A stretch of 64,000 nt of DNA. Source: DASUNP01 sp963728545. GTDB taxonomy: Bacteria; Acidobacteriota; Blastocatellia; UBA7656. The DNA is taken from contig CAVSKO010000002.1 of assembly GCA_963728545.1 (NCBI GenBank), forward strand, positions 4,030,001-4,094,000. The letters are read 5' to 3'. This document shows, in pieces, positions 9,030 through 17,411 of the stretch. Numbering within the stretch: the stretch's first letter is position 1; each line of letters begins with the position of its first letter. The notes under the pieces are model-generated. The model worked only from the letters and a program-made list of their open reading frames with translations. It ran no database searches and had not been told where the DNA came from. The position numbers and the translations under genes are program-made.

Positions 9030-10779
9030 ATGCGGAAACTCCGAGGTTTAACTCTCGTCCTCACAATCTGCTTTCTTGTGGCCTTGCCGCGAGCGAGTCG
9101 GACGGCTGTCAGTCCCGCGCAAACAGAATCTTATCGCGCTCCCGGCGAAATCATAGTAAAGCTCAAAGAGCCAGCCCTCGACTTGGCGGCTAATAACTAT
9201 GATGAGCAGTTGATGCTCGTCGCGCGCAGCGTAGGCGAGGCGGGCCGAGGGCCGCAGGTAAGCGCGGTTGAATCCCTCGCCCCGTCGGGGACCAGTAAAG
9301 CGGTGAGCGAGATCATCTCGCGGCGCGGGCTTGACCGAATCTTTGTGCTAAAGTACGCGCCCGATACGGACATCGATTCGATTATCGCAACTCTTTCGGC
9401 AAACGAGCAGGTCGAGTACGCGGAGCCGAACTATCGAATAAAGCCTGCCTCGTTCATACCCGATGACCCGAATTTCGAGCAGCAATGGGGGCTTAAAAAT
9501 ATCGGAGAGGGCGTCAACAATAACGCGTCCACGCTCGACGCAGACATCAAGGCAACACTGGCCTGGGAAATAACGACCGGCAGCCCTGATATTATCGTGG
9601 CCGTAAGCGATTCGGGAATCGATATCACCCACCCGGACCTGGCTCCCAACATCTATACGAACACGAGAGAGATACCCGGCAATAGAATCAACGACGACGG
9701 CAACGGTTATGTCGATGACGTTCATGGGTATAATGTGGCCGACCAGAACGGCGATACGAGCGATGTCACAGGCCACGGCACACAGATGTCCGGCATCATC
9801 GCCGCTCGATTAAACAACAACGTAGGCATAAGCGGCGTGTGCCAATCAAAGATACTGCCCGCCAAGTTCTGGAAACGCACAGGCCCAGCGCCCGATGACA
9901 TCAATGCGACGGTGGCCAACGCGGCGCGCTCGCTGCTTTATTCCATAGCCGCCGGGGCTTCTATCATCAACGCTAGCTGGAGAACGTTGCTGCCGCCTGG
10001 CGAAGTGGCCGACGCGGATGCTCAGGCGTTAAAGGACGCCGTCAGCGCCACTAATGACGCGGGCATTTTGCTCGTCTGCATAGCCGGGAACGAAGGCTTC
10101 AATAACGACTTCAGTAAAGTCTATCCCGGCGCTTATCAACTGCCTAACCAGATAGTAGTTGCCGCCTCGGATTACAACGACACGCTCTGGCACCCGGCGC
10201 TGGACCCGTTTACGATCAAGTCGGGGTTCGGCGTAAGAACAGTCGCGTTGACGGCCCCCGGCGTGTCCGTGCTCACGACTTACGCGCGAGGCGATTGCAT
10301 CAATTGCAAAAGCTCGGATGACCCTGGCAGTTGGTACGGGCGCATTGACGGGACTTCGGCGTCCGCCGCCTTTGTCTCTGGAGTCGCGGCGCTGGTCAAA
10401 ACAAGGTATCCGGAAGATTACGTGATCCTTATCAAACGGCGAATACTGGAAGGCGTTGAACCGGCGCGACACACTCGCTTCATTCGTGATGACGGGCGGG
10501 CGATTAAATGCGCTGGGCGCGCTCACTTCACAGCCCGTCACCATCACGCCCGCGCTTACCTCGGTCACCTACACAGGCAAGAAACTCTTTTTTGAAGGCA
10601 GCAACATGCTCGCGGGCGCGATGGCTGTCGTCGGCAACGTGAACTATCCGACTACCCCTAAAGGCTCGCGATTGCTGGCAAAGATTCCCAAAAAAGTCTT
10701 TCCCGTCGGCACACCTGTTCAGGTAAAGCTCCGCAACCCCGACGGCGGGGTGAGCCGGACTTTCACCATCACACGATAG
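9030..10779 (+). pseudogene. Secreted S8 protease with I9-like propeptide and TIG-like tail, +1 frameshift
   Basis: Exported subtilisin-family peptidase. A signal peptide spans about residues 1-26, then an inhibitor-type propeptide (residues 35-135, EIIVKL... to VEYAEPNYR). The catalytic domain has Asp194 (VSDSGID), His249 (GHGTQMSG) and Ser443 (DGTSASAAFVSG). The first frame runs to 10595, but after about 10460 its sequence turns to nonsense. The next frame (RRDTLASFVMTGGRLNAL...) restores the expected end of the catalytic domain and adds a ~75-residue IPT/TIG-like module ending at 10779. One extra base near the CCGGCGCG run at 10461-10468 explains this. The tail resembles that of the 31060-32391 protein. 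It may be a true pseudogene or a sequence error. Confidence 0.83.
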
Positions 10780-10786
10780 CGCCTGC

Positions 10787-10815
10787 TTGCACACGTCGCG
10801 CTATTGAGTCATAAT
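10787..10815 (+). promoter_or_regulatory. Sigma70-type promoter for the sigma54 activator gene
   Basis: TTGCAC (10787-10792), a 17-bp spacer and CATAAT (10810-10815) lie 72 bp before the ATG at 10888. This is motif resemblance only. Confidence 0.45.
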
Positions 10816-10887
10816 TGCCCACTTTAGAGGGGAAAGGCCCTGGCGCGTGGGTCTTCTGTCTACACTTCAATAAAATTCAGAACACGG

Positions 10888-12969
10888 ATGGCAGAAACTA
10901 CAGAGACACTTTCATTAGAGCGCAAGCTGCGTATGTACGAGGCACGCGAGGCGGTTCTGTCTCGCATAGGGGGCGAGACTATCTCTGCGCTCAACCTAAA
11001 CCTCGACCGTTTTCTACAGGCTACCGTAAACGAAGTCGGAAAGATGATGGAGGTAGACCGCTGCGATGTGATGACGCTCGCGGGCGGCGAGCTTCGCATC
11101 ACGCACGAGTACCGCGCCGACTTTGGCTCGGATGAGCTTCCGTCTTCTTTGAATCTGCAAGTGCCTATCAACATAGACCGGCTGCAAGAGAACATAGACC
11201 TTTACAGCCCGCAGGTAGTCGAAGACACCTCTTCGCCGGAGCTGCCGCCCGTAGTCCACATGCTCAGCGAGCAGTTGGGGAGCAAGAGCGTTTTGATCGT
11301 GCCGATTTTATCGAACTGGGAACTGCTCGGCATGATCGGCCTGCATCACTGCCGCCATCACTATCACTGGAAAGAGGACGAGATAAATTTTATCCGAAGC
11401 CTCGCACAGCAAATAGCCATAGGCTATCGCTACACGCACATCTACAGCGAGAAAGAGAAAGAAGCGCGCATCACAAAAGCCCTCTTGGAGATCGCCAACG
11501 ACATAAACACGGGATCCGATTTCTCGGAGCTTACGGCGCGAATTCTCGATAAAGCCTTAGACCTGCTTCATCTGAAAGCCGCGTGTCTCGCCTTGCTCGA
11601 CGCCAAAAACAGCGACATACATTTTACGAACCTGCGGACGGCTGCGGGCGTCGGCCCGGACATACTCAAGCAGCCGTCGCTCAAGATTCCCTTACAGGTG
11701 ATGCTGCCGCGCACGATAGAGCACGGGCAGATGCTCAAGATACTCAGCCCCGACCAGAACGATTACACGCGAGTATTTTTGACCGAGGTGGTCGCGGCCG
11801 GGGCGGCCATAGTCGCGCCCATAGTGATCGAAGATAAAATATTCGGCGCTCTCGTACTGCTGTGGGAGCAGCCCAAGAGCCACTACACAGAAAACGACAC
11901 GGCGCTCGCCTTAGGTATTGCCGACCAGCTTGCCATAGCGCTCTCAAAAGCGAGGCTCTCGGCTGAAGTCCTCCAGCTCCGCCGCGAGCTTGAGCACGCG
12001 CACAGCCCGGCGCGCGACAGCGGGTTCGTAGGTAAAAGCGACAACATCATGCGATGCATGGAGATGGCTTTGTATGTCGCCGACAGTTATACGACCGTCT
12101 TGCTGCAAGGCGAGTCGGGAACGGGCAAAGAGCTTATGGCCGACCTGATTCATTCGCGCTCGTCGCGCGGGGGCAAGCCTTACGTAAAGATTAACTGCGG
12201 GGCCATTCCCGAAACGCTTCTTGAATCGGAGCTGTTCGGCCACGAAAAAGGCGCGTTCACGGACGCGCGCAACCGGCGTCTGGGCAAGTTCGAAGAGTCC
12301 AACGGCGGCACGCTTTTCTTAGACGAGATAGGCGAGATGAGTCTGTCCGCCCAGGTGCGGTTGCTGCGGGTGCTGCAAAACGGCGAGTTTACGCGCGTGG
12401 GCAGCAACGAGCTGATAAAGACCGACGTGCGAGTGATCGCCGCTTCGAACATCGATTTAGAAGAAGCCGTTCGCGAAGGAAAATTCCGCCGCGACCTTTT
12501 CTACCGACTCAACGTCTATCCGATAAAGCTCCCATCTCTGGGCGAGCGTCGGGAAGACATACCGCTTCTCGCGCTGCACTTTCTGGAGCATTTCAAGCAA
12601 CGCTCGAATAAAAGCATCTCGGGCATAACCGAAAAGGCGTTGGCCAGGTTGCGCCGTTATGACTGGCCCGGCAACGTGCGCGAGCTTGAAAACGCGATAG
12701 AGCGCGCGGTCATCTTAGCGCAAGGCCGTTTGATCACCGTAGACGATTTGCCCGACGCCGTGCGCGGGGCCGAGAGCGAAACCGACGCGCGAAAGATCGT
12801 CGAGGTGGAGGTCGGCACTGGCCTGGACGAAATCGAAAAGCGCGTGATACTGGAGACGCTCGCCTACACGCGGGGCGACAAGTCGCGCGCCGCTCAGATA
12901 CTTGGAATAGGGCGCAAGACGCTTTATCGAAAGCTTCAGCAATATAACCAGGAAGACTCAGCTCAATAA
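10888..12969 (+). CDS. Sigma54-dependent activator with two GAF domains
   Basis: Enhancer-binding protein of 693 residues, cytoplasmic. Two GAF sensory domains (about 25-175 and 200-350) precede an AAA+ domain and a Fis-type helix-turn-helix (about 645-690). Walker A is GESGTGKE (409-416) and Walker B is GTLFLDEIGEM. The sigma54-contact loop reads GAFTDA (455-460), not the canonical GAFTGA, which could alter how it engages sigma54. The GAF domains suggest small-molecule or redox input rather than phosphorylation, as no receiver domain is present. The gene immediately downstream (12991) is 21 bp away and likely co-transcribed. Target promoters are not evident here. Confidence 0.93.
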   Translation: MAETTETLSLERKLRMYEAREAVLSRIGGETISALNLNLDRFLQATVNEVGKMMEVDRCDVMTLAGGELRITHEYRADFGSDELPSSLNLQVPINIDRLQENIDLYSPQVVEDTSSPELPPVVHMLSEQLGSKSVLIVPILSNWELLGMIGLHHCRHHYHWKEDEINFIRSLAQQIAIGYRYTHIYSEKEKEARITKALLEIANDINTGSDFSELTARILDKALDLLHLKAACLALLDAKNSDIHFTNLRTAAGVGPDILKQPSLKIPLQVMLPRTIEHGQMLKILSPDQNDYTRVFLTEVVAAGAAIVAPIVIEDKIFGALVLLWEQPKSHYTENDTALALGIADQLAIALSKARLSAEVLQLRRELEHAHSPARDSGFVGKSDNIMRCMEMALYVADSYTTVLLQGESGTGKELMADLIHSRSSRGGKPYVKINCGAIPETLLESELFGHEKGAFTDARNRRLGKFEESNGGTLFLDEIGEMSLSAQVRLLRVLQNGEFTRVGSNELIKTDVRVIAASNIDLEEAVREGKFRRDLFYRLNVYPIKLPSLGERREDIPLLALHFLEHFKQRSNKSISGITEKALARLRRYDWPGNVRELENAIERAVILAQGRLITVDDLPDAVRGAESETDARKIVEVEVGTGLDEIEKRVILETLAYTRGDKSRAAQILGIGRKTLYRKLQQYNQEDSAQ

Positions 12970-12990
12970 TTCAAAATGAAGGAGTAGATT

Positions 12991-13758
12991 ATGAAAAGAT
13001 TCTCAGTTTGGTTTTCGGCCTTGGTTGTTTCAGCAGTAGCTGTCGCGGGACTTGCGACGGCAGCCCTCGCGCAAGGCCCGAGTGTCGCAGGCACCTGGGA
13101 TATGGTAGTCGAATCGCCGCAAGGCAAGCGCCCCAACACCCTTGTGATAAAACAGGAAGGCGACAAGCTCAGCGCCGTAGTCAAGGGCGCGCGCGGCGAG
13201 CGCCCGCTTGATAGCGTCTCGCTCAAAGGCGACGAGATTACTATGGTGATGACGATACAGTTTCAGGGCCAGGACATGGTAATCACCTACAAGGGCAAAG
13301 TCGAAAAAGAGTTGATGAAAGGCACGGCCGATTTCGGCGGGCTCGCACAGGGCGAATGGATGGCGACGCCGCACAAGGAAGACGCGGCAGGCGCGGGCAC
13401 GGGCGCAGGCACAGGTAGTGGAGCAGGCACAGGGGCTGGCAGCGGCGCAGGCAGCGGTGCGGGAAACATTACCGGCACCTGGAACGGCACGGTCGAGACT
13501 TCGCAAGGAACAGGGTCGCCGGTTTTCAACTTCAAGCAAGACGGCGAAAAGCTCACCGGAACATACAAAGGCCAGTTGGGGGAAGCGCCGCTTACGGGTA
13601 CGCTCAAAGGCAACGACATCAACTTTTCATTCAAGGTCAACTTTCAGGGACAGGAATTCAACATAACCTACACCGGCAAAGTTGAAGGCAACGGCATGAA
13701 GGGCAAAGCGATGCTCGGCGAGCTGGGCGAAGCCAACTGGACAGCTAAGAAGCAATGA
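12991..13758 (+). CDS. Secreted protein with two homologous beta domains joined by a Gly/Ala linker
   Basis: A 255-residue exported protein with a signal peptide (residues 1-27, cleaved after AALA). Two related beta-rich domains of about 90 residues (31-123 and 163-255) share the pattern GTW...VE(S/T)xQG...K(Q)xG(D/E)KL...KG...FQGQ(D/E)...ITYxGKVE...MKG. They are joined by a ~35-residue Gly/Ala/Thr/Ser linker (DNA 13384-13467). The fold may be lipocalin-like, but I do not recognise a named family. AAGGAG (12979-12984) supports the ATG. It follows the sigma54 activator closely. Function is unknown; small-ligand or envelope binding is possible. Confidence 0.8.
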   Translation: MKRFSVWFSALVVSAVAVAGLATAALAQGPSVAGTWDMVVESPQGKRPNTLVIKQEGDKLSAVVKGARGERPLDSVSLKGDEITMVMTIQFQGQDMVITYKGKVEKELMKGTADFGGLAQGEWMATPHKEDAAGAGTGAGTGSGAGTGAGSGAGSGAGNITGTWNGTVETSQGTGSPVFNFKQDGEKLTGTYKGQLGEAPLTGTLKGNDINFSFKVNFQGQEFNITYTGKVEGNGMKGKAMLGELGEANWTAKKQ

Positions 13759-13789
13759 AGGCGAGACAGCGATAAAAGCGCATTTTAAG

Positions 13790-13891
13790 TGGCTTTGCAC
13801 AAAAACGGGGCTTGTTTTAATTACACGGCCTCTTGCTATAAACATTTCGTCCCTCACGGGACTCTCTATTCAGAATTATTGCGCAAAGCCA
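13790..13891. repeat. ~100-bp segment bounded by 13-nt inverted repeats
   Basis: TGGCTTTGCACAA (13790-13802) is mirrored by TTGCGCAAAGCCA (13879-13891), 12 of 13 paired. No gene lies inside. It could be a small non-autonomous element or a long-range mRNA stem; no target duplication is visible. Confidence 0.5.
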
Positions 13892-13906
13892 ATTCAGTTG
13901 CCTTTA

Positions 13907-14074
13907 GAGCAGTTTTCAATTGAATGTACGGGATTGGATAGACATCTCACCGCAGAGACACAGAGAACGCAAAGCGGGCGCAGAGAAAACCGTCTGCTCT
14001 GCGCCCGCTCTGTGTTCTCTGTGTCTCTGCGGTGAATCTTCTTTCATTTCCTCATACTCAAATGCAATTTGATC
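13907..14074 (-). mobile_element. MITE-like palindromic element, copy A (168 bp)
   Basis: Flanked on both sides by TA (13905-13906 and 14075-14076). The outer end GAGCAGTTTTCAATTGAATG resembles that of copy C. The centre is a 38-nt stem, CACCGCAGAGACACAGAGAA... (13948-13985) against 13997-14034, with only two mismatches. The asymmetric flanks show copy A lies opposite in orientation to copies B and C. TA duplication suggests IS630/Tc1-mariner-type mobilisation. No transposase of that type is in the window. Confidence 0.75.
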
Positions 14075-14086
14075 TAGATGCGGGCG

Positions 14087-14863
14087 TTAAACATCCGTGC
14101 CCTTCCACGCAGCTTCGAAAACGCGGCCCTCGGAATCTCTCGGCTTTTCGGCAATGTCGAGGAACGAAAAGCCGACATCGGCGCCATGTAAGCTGCTGAT
14201 GTCTATCCCCCACGCCCCGCCCTTTCCCGCCCGAAACGTGTGAATGTTGTCGCGTGTGGAAGAGAGCGTGTTGACCCTGCCGCGAGCGATTACCTCGTTG
14301 TGAGTCTCGCGCACAAGAAAAGTCTGGCGCGACGTGAATTCCGGAGACTGCCCGACGATTTCGAAATTGCGAATGCGCGCTTCGCCTTCAAGCCCGACCG
14401 TGCATACGCTTGCGTTCGGGTGACAATGTGGCGGCAGAAAGGCATTCGGCTCAAGGCGCCACTCGACGATGAAGAACGGCTTTCCACGATAGCTTATCCC
14501 GAAATGAACGGGCGGCTCGATTTTCCCAAAGCGACCGACCTTTGCTCGGGGAATCTGATCGGGCCGTACTCGTGCGATCATCGAAGCCAGATAGTGCAGA
14601 TATGCTTCTTGCCCGCGCGCTGATGAATCCTTATAAAGCGCTTCCGCAGGGGGTACGCACTGTTTGAGAAAACCTTCCCAGTCGAGTTCGACTGTTGTCG
14701 GATTTGTCATTGATTCTTGCTTTGTAATGGCTTTTTCCGCGCGCGCAAAGGCTGCCGATGCCGTAAGCCATACGGGTAGCCAGAGCATAAGACGCCGGGT
14801 TTCAAAAAAGCCTGGCGCGATTTCTATATCAGCCCTTTCAGGCACTTCCACTTCGTTTTTCAT
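14087..14863 (-). CDS. Cupin-like protein with N-terminal hydrophobic segment
   Basis: A 258-residue protein whose core carries a cupin-type metal site: PPHCHPNAS gives the paired histidines, followed by a beta-rich jelly-roll pattern and a later HTFRAGKGG. This recalls non-haem iron dioxygenases or sugar-binding cupins, but I cannot name the substrate. A hydrophobic stretch (about residues 22-42, LMLWLPVWLTASAAFARA) looks like a secretion signal preceded by an unusually long N-region. The start at 14863 is chosen over an upstream frame extension to 14923 because GGAAGGAG stands just before it. MITE copy A directly abuts its 3' end. Confidence 0.7.
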   Translation of the reverse strand: MKNEVEVPERADIEIAPGFFETRRLMLWLPVWLTASAAFARAEKAITKQESMTNPTTVELDWEGFLKQCVPPAEALYKDSSARGQEAYLHYLASMIARVRPDQIPRAKVGRFGKIEPPVHFGISYRGKPFFIVEWRLEPNAFLPPHCHPNASVCTVGLEGEARIRNFEIVGQSPEFTSRQTFLVRETHNEVIARGRVNTLSSTRDNIHTFRAGKGGAWGIDISSLHGADVGFSFLDIAEKPRDSEGRVFEAAWKGTDV

Positions 14864-14919
14864 AAGCTCCTTCCACAACCGCCGTGAGCGCGCAAGCGAT
14901 GTCGCCGCTACCCCCCGGC

Positions 14920-15054
14920 TCAAGTGGCTTCACGACCTTCCTTTTCAAGCTGCAAGATCAGTTGCTCGACCTTGCTTCTGTCATCTGCCGTCTGGGCGAA
15001 AACCAAAAAAGATCCGGCACAGGCCAGCAGGAAAATGGAGGCGATTCTTCTCAT
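14920..15054 (-). pseudogene. Short signal-peptide protein, likely truncated SnoaL/DUF4440-type remnant
   Basis: A 44-residue frame with a clear signal peptide (MRRIASIFLLACAGSFLVFA), then only TADDRSKVEQLILQLEKEG and a stop. The tail resembles the first helix of secreted DUF4440/SnoaL-like proteins, which normally run to ~150 residues, so the gene appears cut short. The start at 15054 has a GAGGGAAG motif. It sits directly upstream of the cupin-like gene on the same strand. It could instead be a genuine small secreted peptide. Confidence 0.45.
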
Positions 15055-15123
15055 TGTCTTCCCTCTCTTGAGTAGCGTCGAAAGCTGCCCAGAAGACATC
15101 CTACGCAATCGGCCAGTTCATTG

Positions 15124-15197
15124 AAGGTAAGTTTAAGGTAAGTTTGAGGTAAGGCAGTAAGCTGTGCCGATTGAAAAATTACGGGCGAGGTAAGGAA
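15124..15197 (+). promoter_or_regulatory. 11-bp direct repeats, probable OmpR-type operator
   Basis: AAGGTAAGTTT (15124-15134), the same again (15135-15145) and GAGGTAAGGCA (15146-15156) form three head-to-tail units with 11-bp spacing. A further GAGGTAAGGAA lies at 15187-15197, just above the -35 box. OmpR/PhoB-family winged helices bind direct repeats at this spacing. The downstream gene encodes such a domain, so autoregulation is likely. Confidence 0.6.
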
Positions 15198-15206
15198 GGG
15201 AAAAAT

Positions 15207-15235
15207 TTGGCTGACGTGCGAGATGAGTCTATAAT
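15207..15235 (+). promoter_or_regulatory. Promoter of the winged-helix/TPR gene
   Basis: TTGGCT (15207-15212), a 17-bp spacer and a perfect TATAAT (15230-15235) lie 20 bp before the ATG at 15256. The weak -35 fits an activated promoter. Confidence 0.6.
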
Positions 15236-15255
15236 TTGCGCTGGATCGAAAACCG

Positions 15256-17142
15256 ATGCAACATAGAGACGGGGAAGAATCCGTAATCCGATTCGGAGAG
15301 TTCGAGCTGTCGCTCAAAAGCAGCGAACTGCGCAGGGACGGGCAGGTTGTCCACCTTCAGCCGCAGCCGCTCAAAGCTCTGGCCTTTCTGGCATCCCACG
15401 CCGGCCAGACCGTTACGCGAGAAGAGCTGCGGCAGGCGGTCTGGGAGGGCGAGACGTTCGTCGATTTCGAGCACGGTCTGAATTTCTGCATAAACCAGAT
15501 TCGCGGCGCCCTTGGCGATAAAGCACAGTCGCCCCGCTTCATCGAGACGCTTCCACGACGCGGCTATCGCTTCATAGCTCAGATCGAAACCCTGAACGGT
15601 TCGCCCGTCCTTAAAGAAGACCGGGCGTCGGTCGCCGTCAATATCCAACCTGCGCGGCCTACCCTCGCACACAGCAGGTCATACCGCTTTCGCGCTCTGC
15701 TCGGCGCCCTGTTGATTGCGGCCGCCGCCGTCGGCTATTTCGTATGGCGGAGCCTCAATAATCCGTCGCCCCCGAAGGCGAAAATGATGATAGCCGTGCT
15801 GCCATTTACGAACCTGAGCACGGAGCAGGGGCAAGATTTTTTTTCGGACGGGATGACCGAAGAGATGATAGCGCGCCTCGGTCGCCTCAATCCGCAGCGC
15901 CTCGGAGTCATAGCGCGCACTTCGGTGATGACATACAAAAATGTAAACAAAGACATCTCCAGCATAGCCCGCGAGCTTGGCGTCAATTACCTACTTGAGG
16001 GCAGCGTACGTCGTGACGGCGACAGAGTACGCATCACCGCGCAACTCGTTCACGCGGGCGATCAGACTCATTTATGGTCTGAGTCTTTTGATCGCCCTCT
16101 CGGCGGCGCGCTGGGCGTGCAAAGCGAGGTGGCCGAAAAGATCGCAAGCGCCCTCGCCATCGAGTTGCTGGGAGATAGGCGCACAGACCTGTTCGACTCG
16201 ATAAGCACGGAGGCGGTCAATGCTTACCTGAGAGGCCGCTACCTTTTGAACAAGGGCGATGCGAAAAGCATCGGCAAGAGCGTCGAGTATTTCAGCCAGG
16301 CGATTGAGAAGGATCCGGGCTACGCCGCCGGTTTCGCCGGGTTAGCCGATTCTTATCGCTTGCTCGGGATGTATTACGCAATGCTTCCCGCCGAAGCCTA
16401 TCCGAAGGCGAAGCAAGCGGCGTTGCGCGCGTTGGAGCTTGATCCGAACAACGCCGAAGCGTCGGTCGCCCTCGGCACTATACGTTTCCGATACGAATGG
16501 GAGTGGGAAGAGGCCGAGCGCGATTTTCTTCGCGCGCTTGAGATAAATCCGAGCCTCGGGGTGGCTCACCACGATTACGCGTGGTTCCTGGTAGCGATGG
16601 GGCGAGTCAACGAAGGGATCGAGCATATAAAGACGGCACAGCGACTCGATCCGCTCTCGCCGCTCGCCAACTCGGACGTCGGATGGGTTTACCTGATGGC
16701 GCGACGTTATGACGAAGCCATCGAACAGATCAAGCGCACGCTTGAACTCGAACCGCAATTCGGCTCGGCCTTCGCCTGCCTTGAGCGCGCATACATTCTC
16801 AAGGGTCAGCACAAAGAAGCGCTCGAAACACTGTTGAAAGGCACCGGCCAATCAAACGCGTCTGTTCGAGACGGTGATCCGGAGCAGTCGCGTCGAACCC
16901 TCTATCGTATGATGCTTAACAGAAAGCTCGAAGAGATGAAGAAGTTCCGTTCGTCTTCCTACGGCGTGGCGACACTTTGCGCCGACGCGGCGGAGCCAGA
17001 CCGGGCATTGGAATGGCTCGAAGAAGCTTTCAAAGAGCGCGATCCGATGCTAGTGGCCGTAAGGACCGACCCGGCCTTTGACCGCTTGCGCGGTGATGCG
17101 CGGTTTGAGCGGCTGCTAAAACGTATAGGCTTCTCAAGGTAG
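15256..17142 (+). CDS. Membrane-anchored winged-helix transcription activator with TPR domain (CadC/AC-TPR type)
   Basis: A 628-residue regulator. Residues 10-110 form an OmpR/CadC-type winged helix (FGEFELSLKSSELRRDG... to RRGYRFIA). One membrane helix (about 142-162) places the rest outside the cytoplasm. Residues about 175-310 match the adenylate-cyclase/FlgO-like domain that often precedes TPRs (IAVLPFTNLST, FSDGMTEEMI). At least six TPR units follow (about 330-560). Such proteins bind DNA while tethered to the membrane and are expanded in Acidobacteriota. Direct repeats and a clear promoter upstream suggest autoregulation. Confidence 0.9.
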   Translation: MQHRDGEESVIRFGEFELSLKSSELRRDGQVVHLQPQPLKALAFLASHAGQTVTREELRQAVWEGETFVDFEHGLNFCINQIRGALGDKAQSPRFIETLPRRGYRFIAQIETLNGSPVLKEDRASVAVNIQPARPTLAHSRSYRFRALLGALLIAAAAVGYFVWRSLNNPSPPKAKMMIAVLPFTNLSTEQGQDFFSDGMTEEMIARLGRLNPQRLGVIARTSVMTYKNVNKDISSIARELGVNYLLEGSVRRDGDRVRITAQLVHAGDQTHLWSESFDRPLGGALGVQSEVAEKIASALAIELLGDRRTDLFDSISTEAVNAYLRGRYLLNKGDAKSIGKSVEYFSQAIEKDPGYAAGFAGLADSYRLLGMYYAMLPAEAYPKAKQAALRALELDPNNAEASVALGTIRFRYEWEWEEAERDFLRALEINPSLGVAHHDYAWFLVAMGRVNEGIEHIKTAQRLDPLSPLANSDVGWVYLMARRYDEAIEQIKRTLELEPQFGSAFACLERAYILKGQHKEALETLLKGTGQSNASVRDGDPEQSRRTLYRMMLNRKLEEMKKFRSSSYGVATLCADAAEPDRALEWLEEAFKERDPMLVAVRTDPAFDRLRGDARFERLLKRIGFSR

Positions 17143-17180
17143 AAACAGGGGCTGAATCCAAGATGCTTAGAGGGATTTTG

Positions 17181-17371
17181 AAAAGCCTCGAAGAGGCGAA
17201 ATTCAATAGCCTGGGGCGCTAGCCCCAGGTCGTGATTGTTGGTTTATAAAAGCCCTGAAAGGGCGAAATAATCAGAACGATTTATTTCGCCCTTTCAGGG
17301 CTTGCTGTCTTAGGCGTGCGTTACCCGGCGCGATGCGCCGGGCTATTGAATTTCGCCTCTTCGAGGCTTTT
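17181..17371. repeat. 191-bp four-hairpin cloverleaf element
   Basis: A perfect 30-nt inverted repeat (17181-17210 against 17342-17371, beginning AAAAGCCTCGAAGAGGCG) encloses three more perfect hairpins. These are CTGGGGC/GCCCCAG (17211-17228), a 22-bp stem beginning AAGCCCTGAAAGGGCG (17250-17271 with 17282-17303), and CCCGGCGC/GCGCCGGG (17324-17342). It fills the spacer between two convergent genes. No coding potential. Confidence 0.9.
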
Positions 17372-17411
17372 GAACTATCTTTTCATACATCCTCCAGGGT
17401 CTGGCCTTCCT

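Noticed and set aside
13948..14034. Intrinsic terminator after the 12991 gene
   Set aside because: The stem is far from the stop, has no T-run and is part of a dispersed element.
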